Origin: an uncultured Clostridia bacterium
Lineage (GTDB): Bacteria; Bacillota; Clostridia; Oscillospirales; CAG-272
Length of the DNA stretch: 64,000 nucleotides
Assembly: GCA_948466345.1 (NCBI GenBank)
Contig: CAOKAC010000001.1
Span: 320,283-384,282, forward strand
Direction of reading: 5' to 3'
In this document: positions 35,057 through 43,512 of the stretch, in pieces
Layout of the letters: each line of letters opens with the position of its first letter
Position numbering within the stretch: position 1 is the stretch's first letter
Position numbers and translations under genes: made by a program
The notes under the pieces: generated by a model
Told to the model about the DNA's origin: nothing
Databases searched by the model: none
What the model saw: only the letters and a program-made list of their open reading frames with translations

Positions 35057-35640
35057 TACTGCGCCCTTTGATGGCTGGCGGCCATATCAAAAGCCCGCAG
35101 GTTAATCTCTTTCGCTTTGGCCGGAACACATTCCTCCACTGCACCCCGAAGCACGGCAGTGTCAAATCCAAGTACATGGGCGCCAAGACCGATAAGAGCC
35201 ACATTAGCAGCTTTGCCGTTCCCGGCTGCCCCCGCAATAGCTGCCGCATCTTCCGCAATAATATTTATGCCAAGTTCACCAATTTTCTTAGCAAGGTCTG
35301 CAGGATACTCTGCCGCGCCGATAATTACCGGCATGGGGTTGATCTCCTGGGTTGCAGTGATCAATGTGCCCCCGGGCCGCAGGAAGGGCAGCCACCTGGC
35401 TGCTTCCAGCAGTTCGAAGGACAAAATCACATCTGCCTCACCCTGACAAATCACAGGAGAGCTTACTTCCTCCCCGTAACGCACATAGGTCACTACGGAG
35501 CCGCCCCTCTGGCTCATGCCGTGTACCTCAGAAATTTTCACTTCATATCCGCCTGCTGTGGCAGCAGCACCTAGAATTCTACTAGCCAGCAGAGAACCTT
35601 GTCCGCCCACGCCGACGATCATTATATTCTTTGTAATCAT
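35056..35640 (-). CDS. iorB: Indolepyruvate:ferredoxin oxidoreductase beta subunit
   Basis: A 194-residue gamma-domain subunit of the 2-oxoacid:ferredoxin oxidoreductase family: GVGGQGSLLASRIL near the N-terminus, then VHGMSQRGGSVVTYVRYG. Start chosen at 35640 with GAGAGGGAAATC before it; the longer frame reads back into iorA. It works with IorA to oxidise aryl pyruvates from aromatic amino acids to aryl-acetyl-CoA (or the reverse) with ferredoxin. Confidence 0.94.
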   Translation of the reverse strand: MITKNIMIVGVGGQGSLLASRILGAAATAGGYEVKISEVHGMSQRGGSVVTYVRYGEEVSSPVICQGEADVILSFELLEAARWLPFLRPGGTLITATQEINPMPVIIGAAEYPADLAKKIGELGINIIAEDAAAIAGAAGNGKAANVALIGLGAHVLGFDTAVLRGAVEECVPAKAKEINLRAFDMAASHQRAQ

Positions 35641-35653
35641 GATTTCCCTCTCC

Positions 35654-37402
35654 TTATGCACCCGTGGATGTAAATGCACCAAAGGGGCACATTTCTTCAC
35701 ACAAACCGCAGCCGACACACATGGTTTCGTCCACTTTTGCCTTTACGCCGTCTTCTCCTGCCTCCATAGAAATACAGGGGCAACCGATCTTCATACACGC
35801 CTTACAGCCGCGGCACTTTTCCCGATCTACACGCAGGGCGGGCTTTTTCTCCACACCCTTCAAAAGTGCGCAGGGACGCCGGCAGATCACCACAGAGGGA
35901 ACATCTGCATCCAGTTCTTCTTTCAGAATTTTTTCAAGCTCGGAAAGCTTTGCAGGATCCACCACACGGATATGTGCTCTGTCCACACCCAGACCCGCAC
36001 AAATATCCTCCAAACAAATGTAGGGAGCAGGCTGATTTTTCAGCGTCAGCCCGGTGAGGGGATTTTGCTGGTGACCAGTCATACCGGTGATCCGGTTATC
36101 CAGAATCACCACGGTAGATGCGCCGCCGTTATAAATGATATTTACAAGGCCGGTCATACCGGAATGCATAAAGGTAGAGTCGCCGATCACCGCCACAGAC
36201 TTTGCCTCGGCTCCTTGCACCTTATTGAAACCATGAAGAGCAGAAATAGACGCGCCCATGCAAAGGGTAGTGTCCATAGCGCCTAGGGGTGCCACTGCTC
36301 CAAGGGTATAGCAGCCGATATCCCCCGACACCATCAATCCCATTTTCTTTAAGGTATAGAACACACCCCGGTGCGGACATCCCGGGCAAAGCACCGGCGG
36401 GCGCACAGGAATCTCGTCTGCTACCGAAACGGTGCAGGGTTCCTCGCCCAAAAGCTTTTCCCGAAGCAGCTCCTGCGAATATTCTCCGCATAAGGGAAGT
36501 ACATCTTTGCCGGTGACCTGGATGCCCAAGGAACGGCAGAAGGACTCAATCACACCGTCCAGTTCTTCTATTACCACCACAGAATCTACAGAGGCTGCAA
36601 ATTCCCGAATCTGCTTTTCAGACAGAGGATAAATCAGGCCCAGCTTCAAATAAGAAGCGCTATCCCCATAAACTTCTTTTGCATAGTTGTAGCAGTTGCC
36701 CGCTGTGATTACACCCACAGTAGTGCCGCCCATCTCTACTCGGTTCAGGGGGGTAGTGTATGCATAATCAGCAAGCTCTGCCAGACGCTGTTCCACCACG
36801 GGATGACGGCGTTTGGCATTTCCGGGCATCATCACATGCTTTGCAGGATCCTTGGTATATTCCTTGATGGGATGTTCCTGCCGCTCTTCCAATTCCACTG
36901 CGCTGCCGGAGTGGGACACGCGCGTGGTCAGCCGCAGGATAAAGGGTGTGTCAAACTGCTCGGACAATGTGTAAGCCAATTTTGTAAATTCCTTACATTC
37001 CGCAGAGTTGGCAGGCTCGATCATAGGCAGCTTTGCACCGATTGCATAATGCCGGCTGTCCTGCTCGTTTTGAGATGAATGCATGCCCGGATCGTCCGCA
37101 ACACCAATGACGAGACCGCCGCCTACGCCAGTATACGCCGTAATAAACAGGGGGTCAGCCGCTACGTTAAGACCCACATGCTTCATAGCGGAAAATGAAC
37201 GACCGCCACCAAAGCTTGCGCCGATAGCAGCTTCCAGAGCCACCTTCTCATTAGGCGCCCATTCCGCATACACCTCGTCATATTTTGCAGCGAATTCGGA
37301 TATTTCCGTACTGGGTGTTCCAGGGTAACTGGAAACAAAACGCACGCCGGCTTCATACAGTCCTCTTGCGACTGCCTCATTGCCAAGCATAATTTTTTTC
37401 AT
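35654..37402 (-). CDS. iorA: Indolepyruvate:ferredoxin oxidoreductase alpha subunit
   Basis: A 582-residue TPP enzyme. The N-terminal pyrimidine-binding domain has SYPGTPSTEI at about residue 24. The TPP pyrophosphate domain has PVLCPGCPHRGVFYTL, GDIGCYTLG and MGASISALHG at about 340-385. Two 4Fe-4S motifs close the protein (CRGCKACMKIGCPC and CVGCGLCEEMCPFGA). It oxidises indolepyruvate and related aryl 2-oxoacids. Strictly anaerobic enzyme. iorB follows after 13 bp. Confidence 0.95.
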   Translation of the reverse strand: MKKIMLGNEAVARGLYEAGVRFVSSYPGTPSTEISEFAAKYDEVYAEWAPNEKVALEAAIGASFGGGRSFSAMKHVGLNVAADPLFITAYTGVGGGLVIGVADDPGMHSSQNEQDSRHYAIGAKLPMIEPANSAECKEFTKLAYTLSEQFDTPFILRLTTRVSHSGSAVELEERQEHPIKEYTKDPAKHVMMPGNAKRRHPVVEQRLAELADYAYTTPLNRVEMGGTTVGVITAGNCYNYAKEVYGDSASYLKLGLIYPLSEKQIREFAASVDSVVVIEELDGVIESFCRSLGIQVTGKDVLPLCGEYSQELLREKLLGEEPCTVSVADEIPVRPPVLCPGCPHRGVFYTLKKMGLMVSGDIGCYTLGAVAPLGAMDTTLCMGASISALHGFNKVQGAEAKSVAVIGDSTFMHSGMTGLVNIIYNGGASTVVILDNRITGMTGHQQNPLTGLTLKNQPAPYICLEDICAGLGVDRAHIRVVDPAKLSELEKILKEELDADVPSVVICRRPCALLKGVEKKPALRVDREKCRGCKACMKIGCPCISMEAGEDGVKAKVDETMCVGCGLCEEMCPFGAFTSTGA

Positions 37403-37492
37403 GTATGTAAAATCCTTTCTTTAGGCAGTAAATATTACACCGAACTTCATCTAATATTATACCGTTGCAGGCGAATCGTGTCAAGGGCTGGC

Positions 37493-38095
37493 CTATTTTG
37501 TATTCCGCCTTTTCCGGGGGGAACGTAGCCGCTTCTTTTGCATACGCCGGACTCGTCCCGCTTCCTTCTTCTCTTCCTTTTGCGCCTGCATGAAAAGAAT
37601 TTTTTCCAGAACACCGGGACGCTTCAGTATCACGGCAGCACGCAGGAAAGCAGCTGCAGGGCAAAGCAGCAGAGGGGAGCAAAGGGAAATCCCAAGAAGC
37701 AGAAGCGATCTACTGTCTGTTGTAAAGACTGTACAGCCCCAAACGCCTAAATACAGAAAAATTGCCCATAAAAAGGGTGTGAGCACAGCAATTGGCCGGA
37801 TCAGGCGACTGCGGTCGGATAAGATAGAGACCATTACCACAAAAAGGCAAAGGAATACAGCAGCCAAAACAGCAAAAAATATAAGCTGATACAGCGTGTC
37901 CGCTCCGCCGTTCGTCTGCATTTTTACATAGTATAAAAGGGAAGGAATCCCTGCTCCAAAAAATCCGGCGGCGCCGGCAGCTAGAAAAAAATATCCCGTT
38001 GCAAGACACCGTTTTCGATTGAGCCGGGTATGGGAAAGAATCACAGAAGCAGCTCCTGCGATTCCATAAAAAAGTATTGCTGCTATTGCTATCAT
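37493..38095 (-). CDS. Unknown polytopic membrane protein
   Basis: Not recognised. 200 residues with about five or six hydrophobic helices and a strongly basic C-terminal tail (RRMQKKRLRSPRKRRN). Start taken at the ATG at 38095 (MIAIAAILFYG) behind AAAGGAG. The tail would be cytoplasmic by the positive-inside rule. It lies between the DHH phosphoesterase and iorA, same direction. Confidence 0.65.
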   Translation of the reverse strand: MIAIAAILFYGIAGAASVILSHTRLNRKRCLATGYFFLAAGAAGFFGAGIPSLLYYVKMQTNGGADTLYQLIFFAVLAAVFLCLFVVMVSILSDRSRLIRPIAVLTPFLWAIFLYLGVWGCTVFTTDSRSLLLLGISLCSPLLLCPAAAFLRAAVILKRPGVLEKILFMQAQKEEKKEAGRVRRMQKKRLRSPRKRRNTK

Positions 38096-38151
38096 ATCTA
38101 CAGTGCTCCTTTCTCTATCGGTTACAGAGTAAATCGCGCGCCTGTTTATCG

Positions 38152-38179
38152 TTGACATTCCCGCAAAAACCGATATAAT
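38152..38179 (+). promoter_or_regulatory. Near-perfect promoter pointing into the DHH gene, antisense
   Basis: TTGACA and TATAAT on the plus strand with a 16-bp spacer, 5 bp before the 3' end of the leftward DHH gene. No plus-strand gene follows, so a transcript would be antisense to that gene. Sequence-only prediction. Confidence 0.5.
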
Positions 38180-38183
38180 AATA

Positions 38184-39083
38184 CTATTCCAAAAGAGAAC
38201 GCTCCAGGGCGGGAATCACATTGTTTCCCCGAGAGAGAAGCGCAGTGTGGTGTTCCCGCGTCCACTTTTTTATGTACCGGTCATACTGGTACACGTCTGT
38301 AGTCCTTTTCAGAGGGATATAGTACAGAAAAATCCAGACGTCATATCCCTGTGTCTCACAGGCTTCCGCGCAGCGGCAAAGCAGGTCCCGTACCAAAGAC
38401 GGCTCCTCCGACTCCACTTGCAGATAGCTGGAGGCGACACGGTATTTCCCAAAGGTATAGTCCCGGAACCCGTTTTGGCAAAGTATTTCCACACTTTGAG
38501 ACAAATCTGTAAGACACAGCCCCTCCCGCCGGAGAGCAGGCATATCAAAGCCCCACCGGGCGGCGGTTTCCCGAATCCACGGCTTGTCCCTCTCTTGAAA
38601 TTTAGAACTGCTGCAGGAAAGGGTATCCATATAAATTGAGGACAAGGCGAGAAAATCCGCCTCTCTGTCCGTCACAAGGCCATGGGCCACTGCCGCCTCA
38701 TAAATCACGCGGCCGGCAGAGCTTGCCTGCTTATTTTGGTATACGGGAATATCCGGCGCATCCATTGTAGGATGGTGGTCGGCGCAGGCGATCACTCTGC
38801 CAGGCAGCTTGGTAGTGTGGCAGTCGCATAGAATCAGCAAAGCATCCTCTGGAAGGGGAGAAAATAGCGGCGCCGAATCCCAGCCATACCTTTCCAGCAG
38901 GGCAGCGCCGTGGGCCTCCATCTGTCCATACAGACAGATTTGCGCATCTATCCCTAGCTGGTTCAAAAAATGCCGCATCAACAGACAAGACGCGGCGCTG
39001 TCATAATCCGGATGAAGGTGCCCCGTAAGTGCCACGGGACCCTGATGGATTTCCAACTGCGTCAAAATCCCGGAAAACAACAT
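38184..39083 (-). CDS. DHH-family phosphoesterase
   Basis: A 299-residue protein. LTGHLHPDYDSAASC (about residue 20) matches the first metal-binding motif of DHH hydrolases. CDCHTT (about 87) and ADHHPT (about 100) are the further acidic and DHH motifs. Similar arrangements occur in manganese inorganic pyrophosphatase and NrnA-type nanoRNases. The C-terminal DHHA part is poorly conserved to my eye. Start at 39083 (MLFSGIL). A TTGACA-17-TAAACT promoter lies at 39121-39149. Substrate undetermined. Confidence 0.8.
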   Translation of the reverse strand: MLFSGILTQLEIHQGPVALTGHLHPDYDSAASCLLMRHFLNQLGIDAQICLYGQMEAHGAALLERYGWDSAPLFSPLPEDALLILCDCHTTKLPGRVIACADHHPTMDAPDIPVYQNKQASSAGRVIYEAAVAHGLVTDREADFLALSSIYMDTLSCSSSKFQERDKPWIRETAARWGFDMPALRREGLCLTDLSQSVEILCQNGFRDYTFGKYRVASSYLQVESEEPSLVRDLLCRCAEACETQGYDVWIFLYYIPLKRTTDVYQYDRYIKKWTREHHTALLSRGNNVIPALERSLLE

Positions 39084-39171
39084 ATGCCTCTCCCCATTCG
39101 CGCAAAAATTATATAATACAAGTTTACCCCATCTATTATACTTTGTCAATCATGATATGGAGGATAATCCT

Positions 39172-39307
39172 ATGCTGCCAGAAGAAATCGTCGACCGCAT
39201 AACAAGCCCCAAAATTAAAAAAAATCATCGTTGACTGTGACGCCGGCGCAGACGGGGATGATCCGGACAAAATCGTTGAGGATGCAATACAACGCATAAA
39301 TGGATAG
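39172..39307 (+). pseudogene. Small ORF interrupted at an A8 tract
   Basis: ATG at 39172 with GGAGG at 8-base spacing. The frame reads MLPEEIVDRITSPKIKK and then runs off frame at AAAAAAAA, stopping at 39234. With one A fewer it continues ...KIIVDCDAGADGDDPDKIV..., ending at 39307 (about 44 residues). It is either a frameshifted remnant, transcriptional/translational slippage on A8, or a sequence error. Family not recognised. It ends 6 bp before the converging SOD gene's stop. Confidence 0.5.
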
Positions 39308-39313
39308 ACGCCT

Positions 39314-39844
39314 CTAGCCCCGAATCACACCACAGGCAATCCTTCCCCCCGCATCTCCTGCCGGCTGGCTGTGAAAATCGTCCACATGGGCGTGAACGAT
39401 TACCGTACGGCCTACAACCTCCTCAACGGTAAACCGATTGGTGGCTACAATCATAAACGCACTGCCGTCGTTGACAAACAGCGGCGGCAGATCCCCCGCA
39501 TGATACGGGTGTGGGCATTCTCCATCCCCAGCTATCAATGTGTTGTCATAATGGGAGCCCGCGTCGGCGAAGGGATCCGTATCGTTTCTCGTACAGCTGC
39601 CCCCTGTATGTATATGCAAACCTAAAACGCTGCCGCCGCAGGCCCTTCCGTTTTGGGATTGTCGAATCTCATCCGGCAGCCCCACAAAATTTGCCTGCAC
39701 AAGCACCTGGTTTGAAAGCTGGTAAAAGCTTACCATGCCCCGAATTGCCCGATATTCTCTGCTGCCCAACACTTTTGCTACCGCATCTGCACGACCACGG
39801 AGCCGGGCTATGATTTCCGGATTTTGATATGTATGAAAAAACAT
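39314..39844 (-). CDS. Cu/Zn superoxide dismutase family protein, no signal peptide
   Basis: A 176-residue protein with the SodC pattern: copper ligands in GLHIHTGG, bridging or zinc ligands in AGSHYD and CPHPYHAGDLPP (two His plus the Asp), and the last copper His in VIVHAHVDDF. The disulfide cysteines are also in place (GGSC and RIACGVI). The active-site Arg region is QPAGDAGGRIACG. There is no N-terminal export signal, so it would be cytoplasmic, unlike most bacterial SodC. AGGGAG precedes the start. Confidence 0.85.
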   Translation of the reverse strand: MFFHTYQNPEIIARLRGRADAVAKVLGSREYRAIRGMVSFYQLSNQVLVQANFVGLPDEIRQSQNGRACGGSVLGLHIHTGGSCTRNDTDPFADAGSHYDNTLIAGDGECPHPYHAGDLPPLFVNDGSAFMIVATNRFTVEEVVGRTVIVHAHVDDFHSQPAGDAGGRIACGVIRG

Positions 39845-40002
39845 AATACTCCCTATCTTTCTTTTTCTTTCAGTATATTCCCAGTTTCGGGGATGTGCTT
39901 AAAGTCCCTCACAACCGCTTTGTATTTTTTCAAAAAAGCGTAGACACAAGGGGCGGGGTGTGATAAAATATCCACAAAGATTCACCGGAAAGGAATCCTT
40001 CT

Positions 40003-41529
40003 ATGAGTTTTAAACAAAATTGTGAAATATCCTTAGTGCAAAATCCCCACGCTGCAGAAAATGTGTTTATTGGCAAAGAAGTGGAAAATACACCCTTGCC
40101 TACCTTTGAGCAGGAACGTAACCGCCTGCCAAGTCCTGTTTGGCAGGGGCATGCAGATGCTATTTCCTGCTATTGGAAGGCATGGGAACTGGCTTTTGGA
40201 AACTTAGGCCGACCCCAGGCCGGATCCGGTTTTGTCTCCAATTTTATTGACACTGCCTTCAATGGCTGCCTTTTTATGTGGGATTCTTCTTTTATCCTTA
40301 TGTTCGGTAAATATGGCAGCAGAAGCTTCAATTTCCAGGGCACCCTGGATAACTTTTACGCACTTCAGCATAAAGACGGCTTTATTTGCCGGGAAATCAT
40401 TGAAGAAAACGGAGAAGACCGGTTTACCCGGTTTGATCCCGCTGCCACCGGACCCGATATTATGCCCTGGTGCGAATGGGAATATTTCAAAAACTTCGGT
40501 GACATGGAGCGGCTTGCAAAAGTGTTTCCGCCGCTGATGGCATATCACGAATGGCTACGCCTGAATCATACCTGGCCCGATGGTACATATTGGTCCAGCG
40601 GGTGGGGCTGCGGCATGGATAATCTGCCCCGGCAGCAACCCGGATATGTGATTATGTTTTCCCACGGACATATGGTCTGGAACGACGCGTGTCTTCAGGA
40701 ATTGATGAACTGCAATATCCTGATGGAAATGGCCCGTCTGCTGGGCCGGGAAGAGGAAATTCCCCATCTGCGTAAGGAACGAGACATCCTGGAGCAGGTG
40801 ATTAATAAAAAGCTATGGGACGAGGATACGGCTTTTTACTATGATTTGTGGAAAAACGGAGAACTGAACATGGTGAAGCACATTGGCGCATACTGGGCGC
40901 TGATGGCCGAGGCGGTGCCGGCAGAGCGGGTGGAGCGGTTTGTGGCACACTTGGAGAATGATAAAGAATTTAAATGTCCTCACCGGATTCCTGCTCTATC
41001 AGCAGACCACCCATGGTTTGGCAAAGACGGCGGATACTGGAACGGTGGCATCTGGGCGCCTACTAACTATATGGTATTGGGCGGTTTGGACAAATACGGC
41101 AAGTTTGCTCTGTCTCATGAAATAGCCATGAATCACTTGGAAAATGTGGTGCAGGTATATAAAAAAACCGGCACAGTCTTTGAAAACTATGCGCCTTTCC
41201 CGGGAGAAGACGGAAAGGCCAGACCGGGAAATCCGGCCAAAGGTGATTTTGTGGGCTGGACAGGACTTGTGCCCATCGCCGTCTTGTTGGAGCATGTGAT
41301 CGGTATTAAACCGGATGCGGAAAAAAACACGATTTTCTGGCACATCAACCTGCTGGAGCGTCACGGCGTAGAGAGATATCCCTTTGGAAAAAGTGCAACG
41401 CTGACGCTGTTGTGTGAAGAACGGGGCAGCAAAAACGAGGAACCTCGGGTAACAATCGAATCTACGGAGCCGGTGACGGTAAAGCTTATCTGGGACGGCG
41501 GAACAAAGGTAATAGAAGCGGGAAGATAA
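40003..41529 (+). CDS. Glycoside hydrolase, clan GH-G like (GH37/GH63)
   Basis: A 508-residue (alpha/alpha)6-barrel-type glycosidase. The segments MWDSSFILMFGKYG (about 90), WSSGWGCGMDNLPR (about 200) and GGYWNGGIWAPTNYMVLGGLDKYG (about 345-370), plus VFENYAP near 395, are characteristic of trehalase/mannosyl-oligosaccharide and mannosylglycerate hydrolase relatives. Asp in GWGCGMD and Glu in TVFENY are the likely acid and base. There is no signal peptide, so an intracellular oligosaccharide or glycoside is the substrate. AAAGGAATCC lies before the ATG. A nucleoside hydrolase gene follows. Confidence 0.75.
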   Translation: MSFKQNCEISLVQNPHAAENVFIGKEVENTPLPTFEQERNRLPSPVWQGHADAISCYWKAWELAFGNLGRPQAGSGFVSNFIDTAFNGCLFMWDSSFILMFGKYGSRSFNFQGTLDNFYALQHKDGFICREIIEENGEDRFTRFDPAATGPDIMPWCEWEYFKNFGDMERLAKVFPPLMAYHEWLRLNHTWPDGTYWSSGWGCGMDNLPRQQPGYVIMFSHGHMVWNDACLQELMNCNILMEMARLLGREEEIPHLRKERDILEQVINKKLWDEDTAFYYDLWKNGELNMVKHIGAYWALMAEAVPAERVERFVAHLENDKEFKCPHRIPALSADHPWFGKDGGYWNGGIWAPTNYMVLGGLDKYGKFALSHEIAMNHLENVVQVYKKTGTVFENYAPFPGEDGKARPGNPAKGDFVGWTGLVPIAVLLEHVIGIKPDAEKNTIFWHINLLERHGVERYPFGKSATLTLLCEERGSKNEEPRVTIESTEPVTVKLIWDGGTKVIEAGR

Positions 41530-41607
41530 AGCTTTATAAAAAACGGGAGAGATATGTACAATATAGCGGCGCATGCGCCGTCACAGATTGCAAAAGGAGT
41601 ATATCCA

Positions 41608-42513
41608 ATGGGAAAAAGCATTATTTTGGATACCGATATTGCCGGAGATATAGATGATTCCTGGGCACTGGGGCTTGCGCTGGCATCACCGGCGCTGGAC
41701 CTCAAGCTGGTGGTGTCCTGCCTGGACGATACCACCCACAGGGCAGCGGTCATGGCAAAATTTTTAGAGCAAACCGGACGCACAGACGTTCCTGTGGGGA
41801 TCGGACTACGGACTTCCGATAAAATTTACAACCTGCGACCGTGGCTCGGAGACTACACACTGGGAGATTATCCCGGCATCGTCTATGCAGACGGTGTGCA
41901 GGCGATTGTAGATACCATTATGCAAAGCAGCGAACCTGTTACCATAATTGCAGAAGGCCCTATGACCAATATTGCCGCGGCGTTGGAGAGAGAACCCCGC
42001 ATCGCCGAAAAATGCGAGATCATCGCCACCATGGGCAGTATTTACCAGGGGCACAGCTTAGACGATATACATAAAGACTCCGACTACAACATCCGGGCCA
42101 ATATTCCGGCAGCAAGGCAGGTTTTGGCCGCGCCCTGGAAAATTACCGCAGTACCGCTGGACGTGACCGCACATCTTGTAATTGGAGACGACAATTACCA
42201 AAAGCTGCTAGCCGCCCGCGCCTCCAATCCCATTGTAGAAACCATTCTGGAAAACTTTGACTGCTGGATGGAAGAAAACAATTGCACGTATTATAAAACG
42301 CACAGTACCGCTCTGTACGACTTAGCCGCTGTTTACATGGCAGAAATGGGAGACTATAATCTGATTACCGAGGACTTGTATCTCACCATTGACGACGGAG
42401 GGTATACCAACATCGATGAAAAGGCAGGCAGGCTTTGCCACTGCGCCGTTTATTGGCGATATATTGATATGTTTTATAAATTTATCACAGAACGCCTTTG
42501 TGGGGAAAGATAA
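41608..42513 (+). CDS. Inosine/uridine-preferring nucleoside hydrolase family protein
   Basis: A 301-residue nucleoside hydrolase. The N-terminal calcium/ribose-binding motif reads ILDTDIAGDIDDSWAL, close to the DTDxGxDDA signature. EGPMTNIAAAL (about 115) and a C-terminal Asp (ALYDLAAVYMAE, about 235) complete the fold. It hydrolyses the N-glycosidic bond of nucleosides for salvage; base preference is unknown. Start at 41608 with AAAGGAG in front. 78 bp after the glycosidase gene, probably co-transcribed. Confidence 0.88.
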   Translation: MGKSIILDTDIAGDIDDSWALGLALASPALDLKLVVSCLDDTTHRAAVMAKFLEQTGRTDVPVGIGLRTSDKIYNLRPWLGDYTLGDYPGIVYADGVQAIVDTIMQSSEPVTIIAEGPMTNIAAALEREPRIAEKCEIIATMGSIYQGHSLDDIHKDSDYNIRANIPAARQVLAAPWKITAVPLDVTAHLVIGDDNYQKLLAARASNPIVETILENFDCWMEENNCTYYKTHSTALYDLAAVYMAEMGDYNLITEDLYLTIDDGGYTNIDEKAGRLCHCAVYWRYIDMFYKFITERLCGER

Positions 42514-42522
42514 CGACAAACA

Positions 42523-42560
42523 AAACAGAGCGTGCCGAATAGACGGCACGCTCTGTTTTA
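42523..42560. terminator. Terminator between nucleoside hydrolase and patatin genes
   Basis: ACAGAGCGTGCCG-AATAGA-CGGCACGCTCTGT with flanking A and T runs; works for both converging genes. Confidence 0.9.
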
Positions 42561-42573
42561 ATTATATATCAAT

Positions 42574-43422
42574 TCAATCAGATAGGAAGTCCCGCAAAGA
42601 CGCCAGTTTCGCCAACGCGTCTCCCCTTCCCAAATCATACATTTCCTGTATTCTTGCTTTGTCCTTTTCAATCCGGCGAATGGGCACCATCCTAGACGGT
42701 CGCAGTACAAATATTTTTCCGTCCTTCTCTAGAGCTGCCACAAGCTCCATCGAAGCGTTGTAGTCTTTATATCTCGCATAAATTGCATGGGCCAGATGGG
42801 GATAGCTTCTGTAATATATCTCCGGCAGTCGTCTCCCCCTCTCTTTCTTTCGATATTCTACAGGTCTTGTGAGCACCGTTATAATTTTATCGAATCCCAT
42901 GTCCAACATTTTTGAAATGGGAATGCTGTCCGCAATGCCGCCGTCTAAATACTTTTTGCCTCCTACCGGCACAGGTCGGGAGACAAAAGGCATGGACCCG
43001 GATGCCCGCAGATATTCCAGTTGTTCTTCTTTTTGTAAATCATCTATCGGTATATACTCCGCCTGTCCCGTCTCCATATTGGTGACTACGGCATAAAACG
43101 CCATCGGATTTTCCCGAAATGCCGCAAAGTCCACCGGATCCAGTTGGTTTACAATTTTGTTAAAGCAAAAGTCCCGGTTCATAATATTTCCCGTGGTAAG
43201 GAGAGAATAAAAGCCCATGTAGTGTCTGTCTCCGGCATACTGCAGATTGTAGCGGAGCACACGTCCGACTTGTCTCGACTTATAGTTCATGCCAAACAAT
43301 GCCCCGGCAGATACGCCCATCACCGTGTCCGCATGTATACCCTCTTCCATAAATACATCCAAAATACCAGCGGTATATAAGCCACGCATGGCGCCGCCTT
43401 CCAGCAAAAGTCCAATTTTCAT
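42574..43422 (-). CDS. Patatin-like phospholipase
   Basis: A 282-residue protein of the RssA/YjjU kind: oxyanion GGAMRGLY, nucleophile serine in GVSAGA (about residue 43) and the dyad Asp in DGGIADS (about 165). Likely a cytoplasmic acyl hydrolase of phospholipids or related lipids. Start at 43422 (MKIGLLLEGG). Same direction as the upstream CorC-type gene but separated by a strong hairpin. Confidence 0.88.
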   Translation of the reverse strand: MKIGLLLEGGAMRGLYTAGILDVFMEEGIHADTVMGVSAGALFGMNYKSRQVGRVLRYNLQYAGDRHYMGFYSLLTTGNIMNRDFCFNKIVNQLDPVDFAAFRENPMAFYAVVTNMETGQAEYIPIDDLQKEEQLEYLRASGSMPFVSRPVPVGGKKYLDGGIADSIPISKMLDMGFDKIITVLTRPVEYRKKERGRRLPEIYYRSYPHLAHAIYARYKDYNASMELVAALEKDGKIFVLRPSRMVPIRRIEKDKARIQEMYDLGRGDALAKLASLRDFLSD

Positions 43423-43479
43423 ATTTTTGACTATGCCTTTCTTCACTTTTTGTCCGTTACGCTTATACCCTGAAAAGCA

Positions 43480-43507
43480 GTCCCGCTCCATTTATTTGGA
43501 GCGGGAC
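43480..43507 (-). terminator. Hairpin after the CorC/HlyC gene
   Basis: GTCCCGCTCCA pairs with TGGAGCGGGAC; the tail on the minus strand is CTGCTTTTC, a moderate U-tract. Confidence 0.7.
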
Positions 43508-43512
43508 ATATG

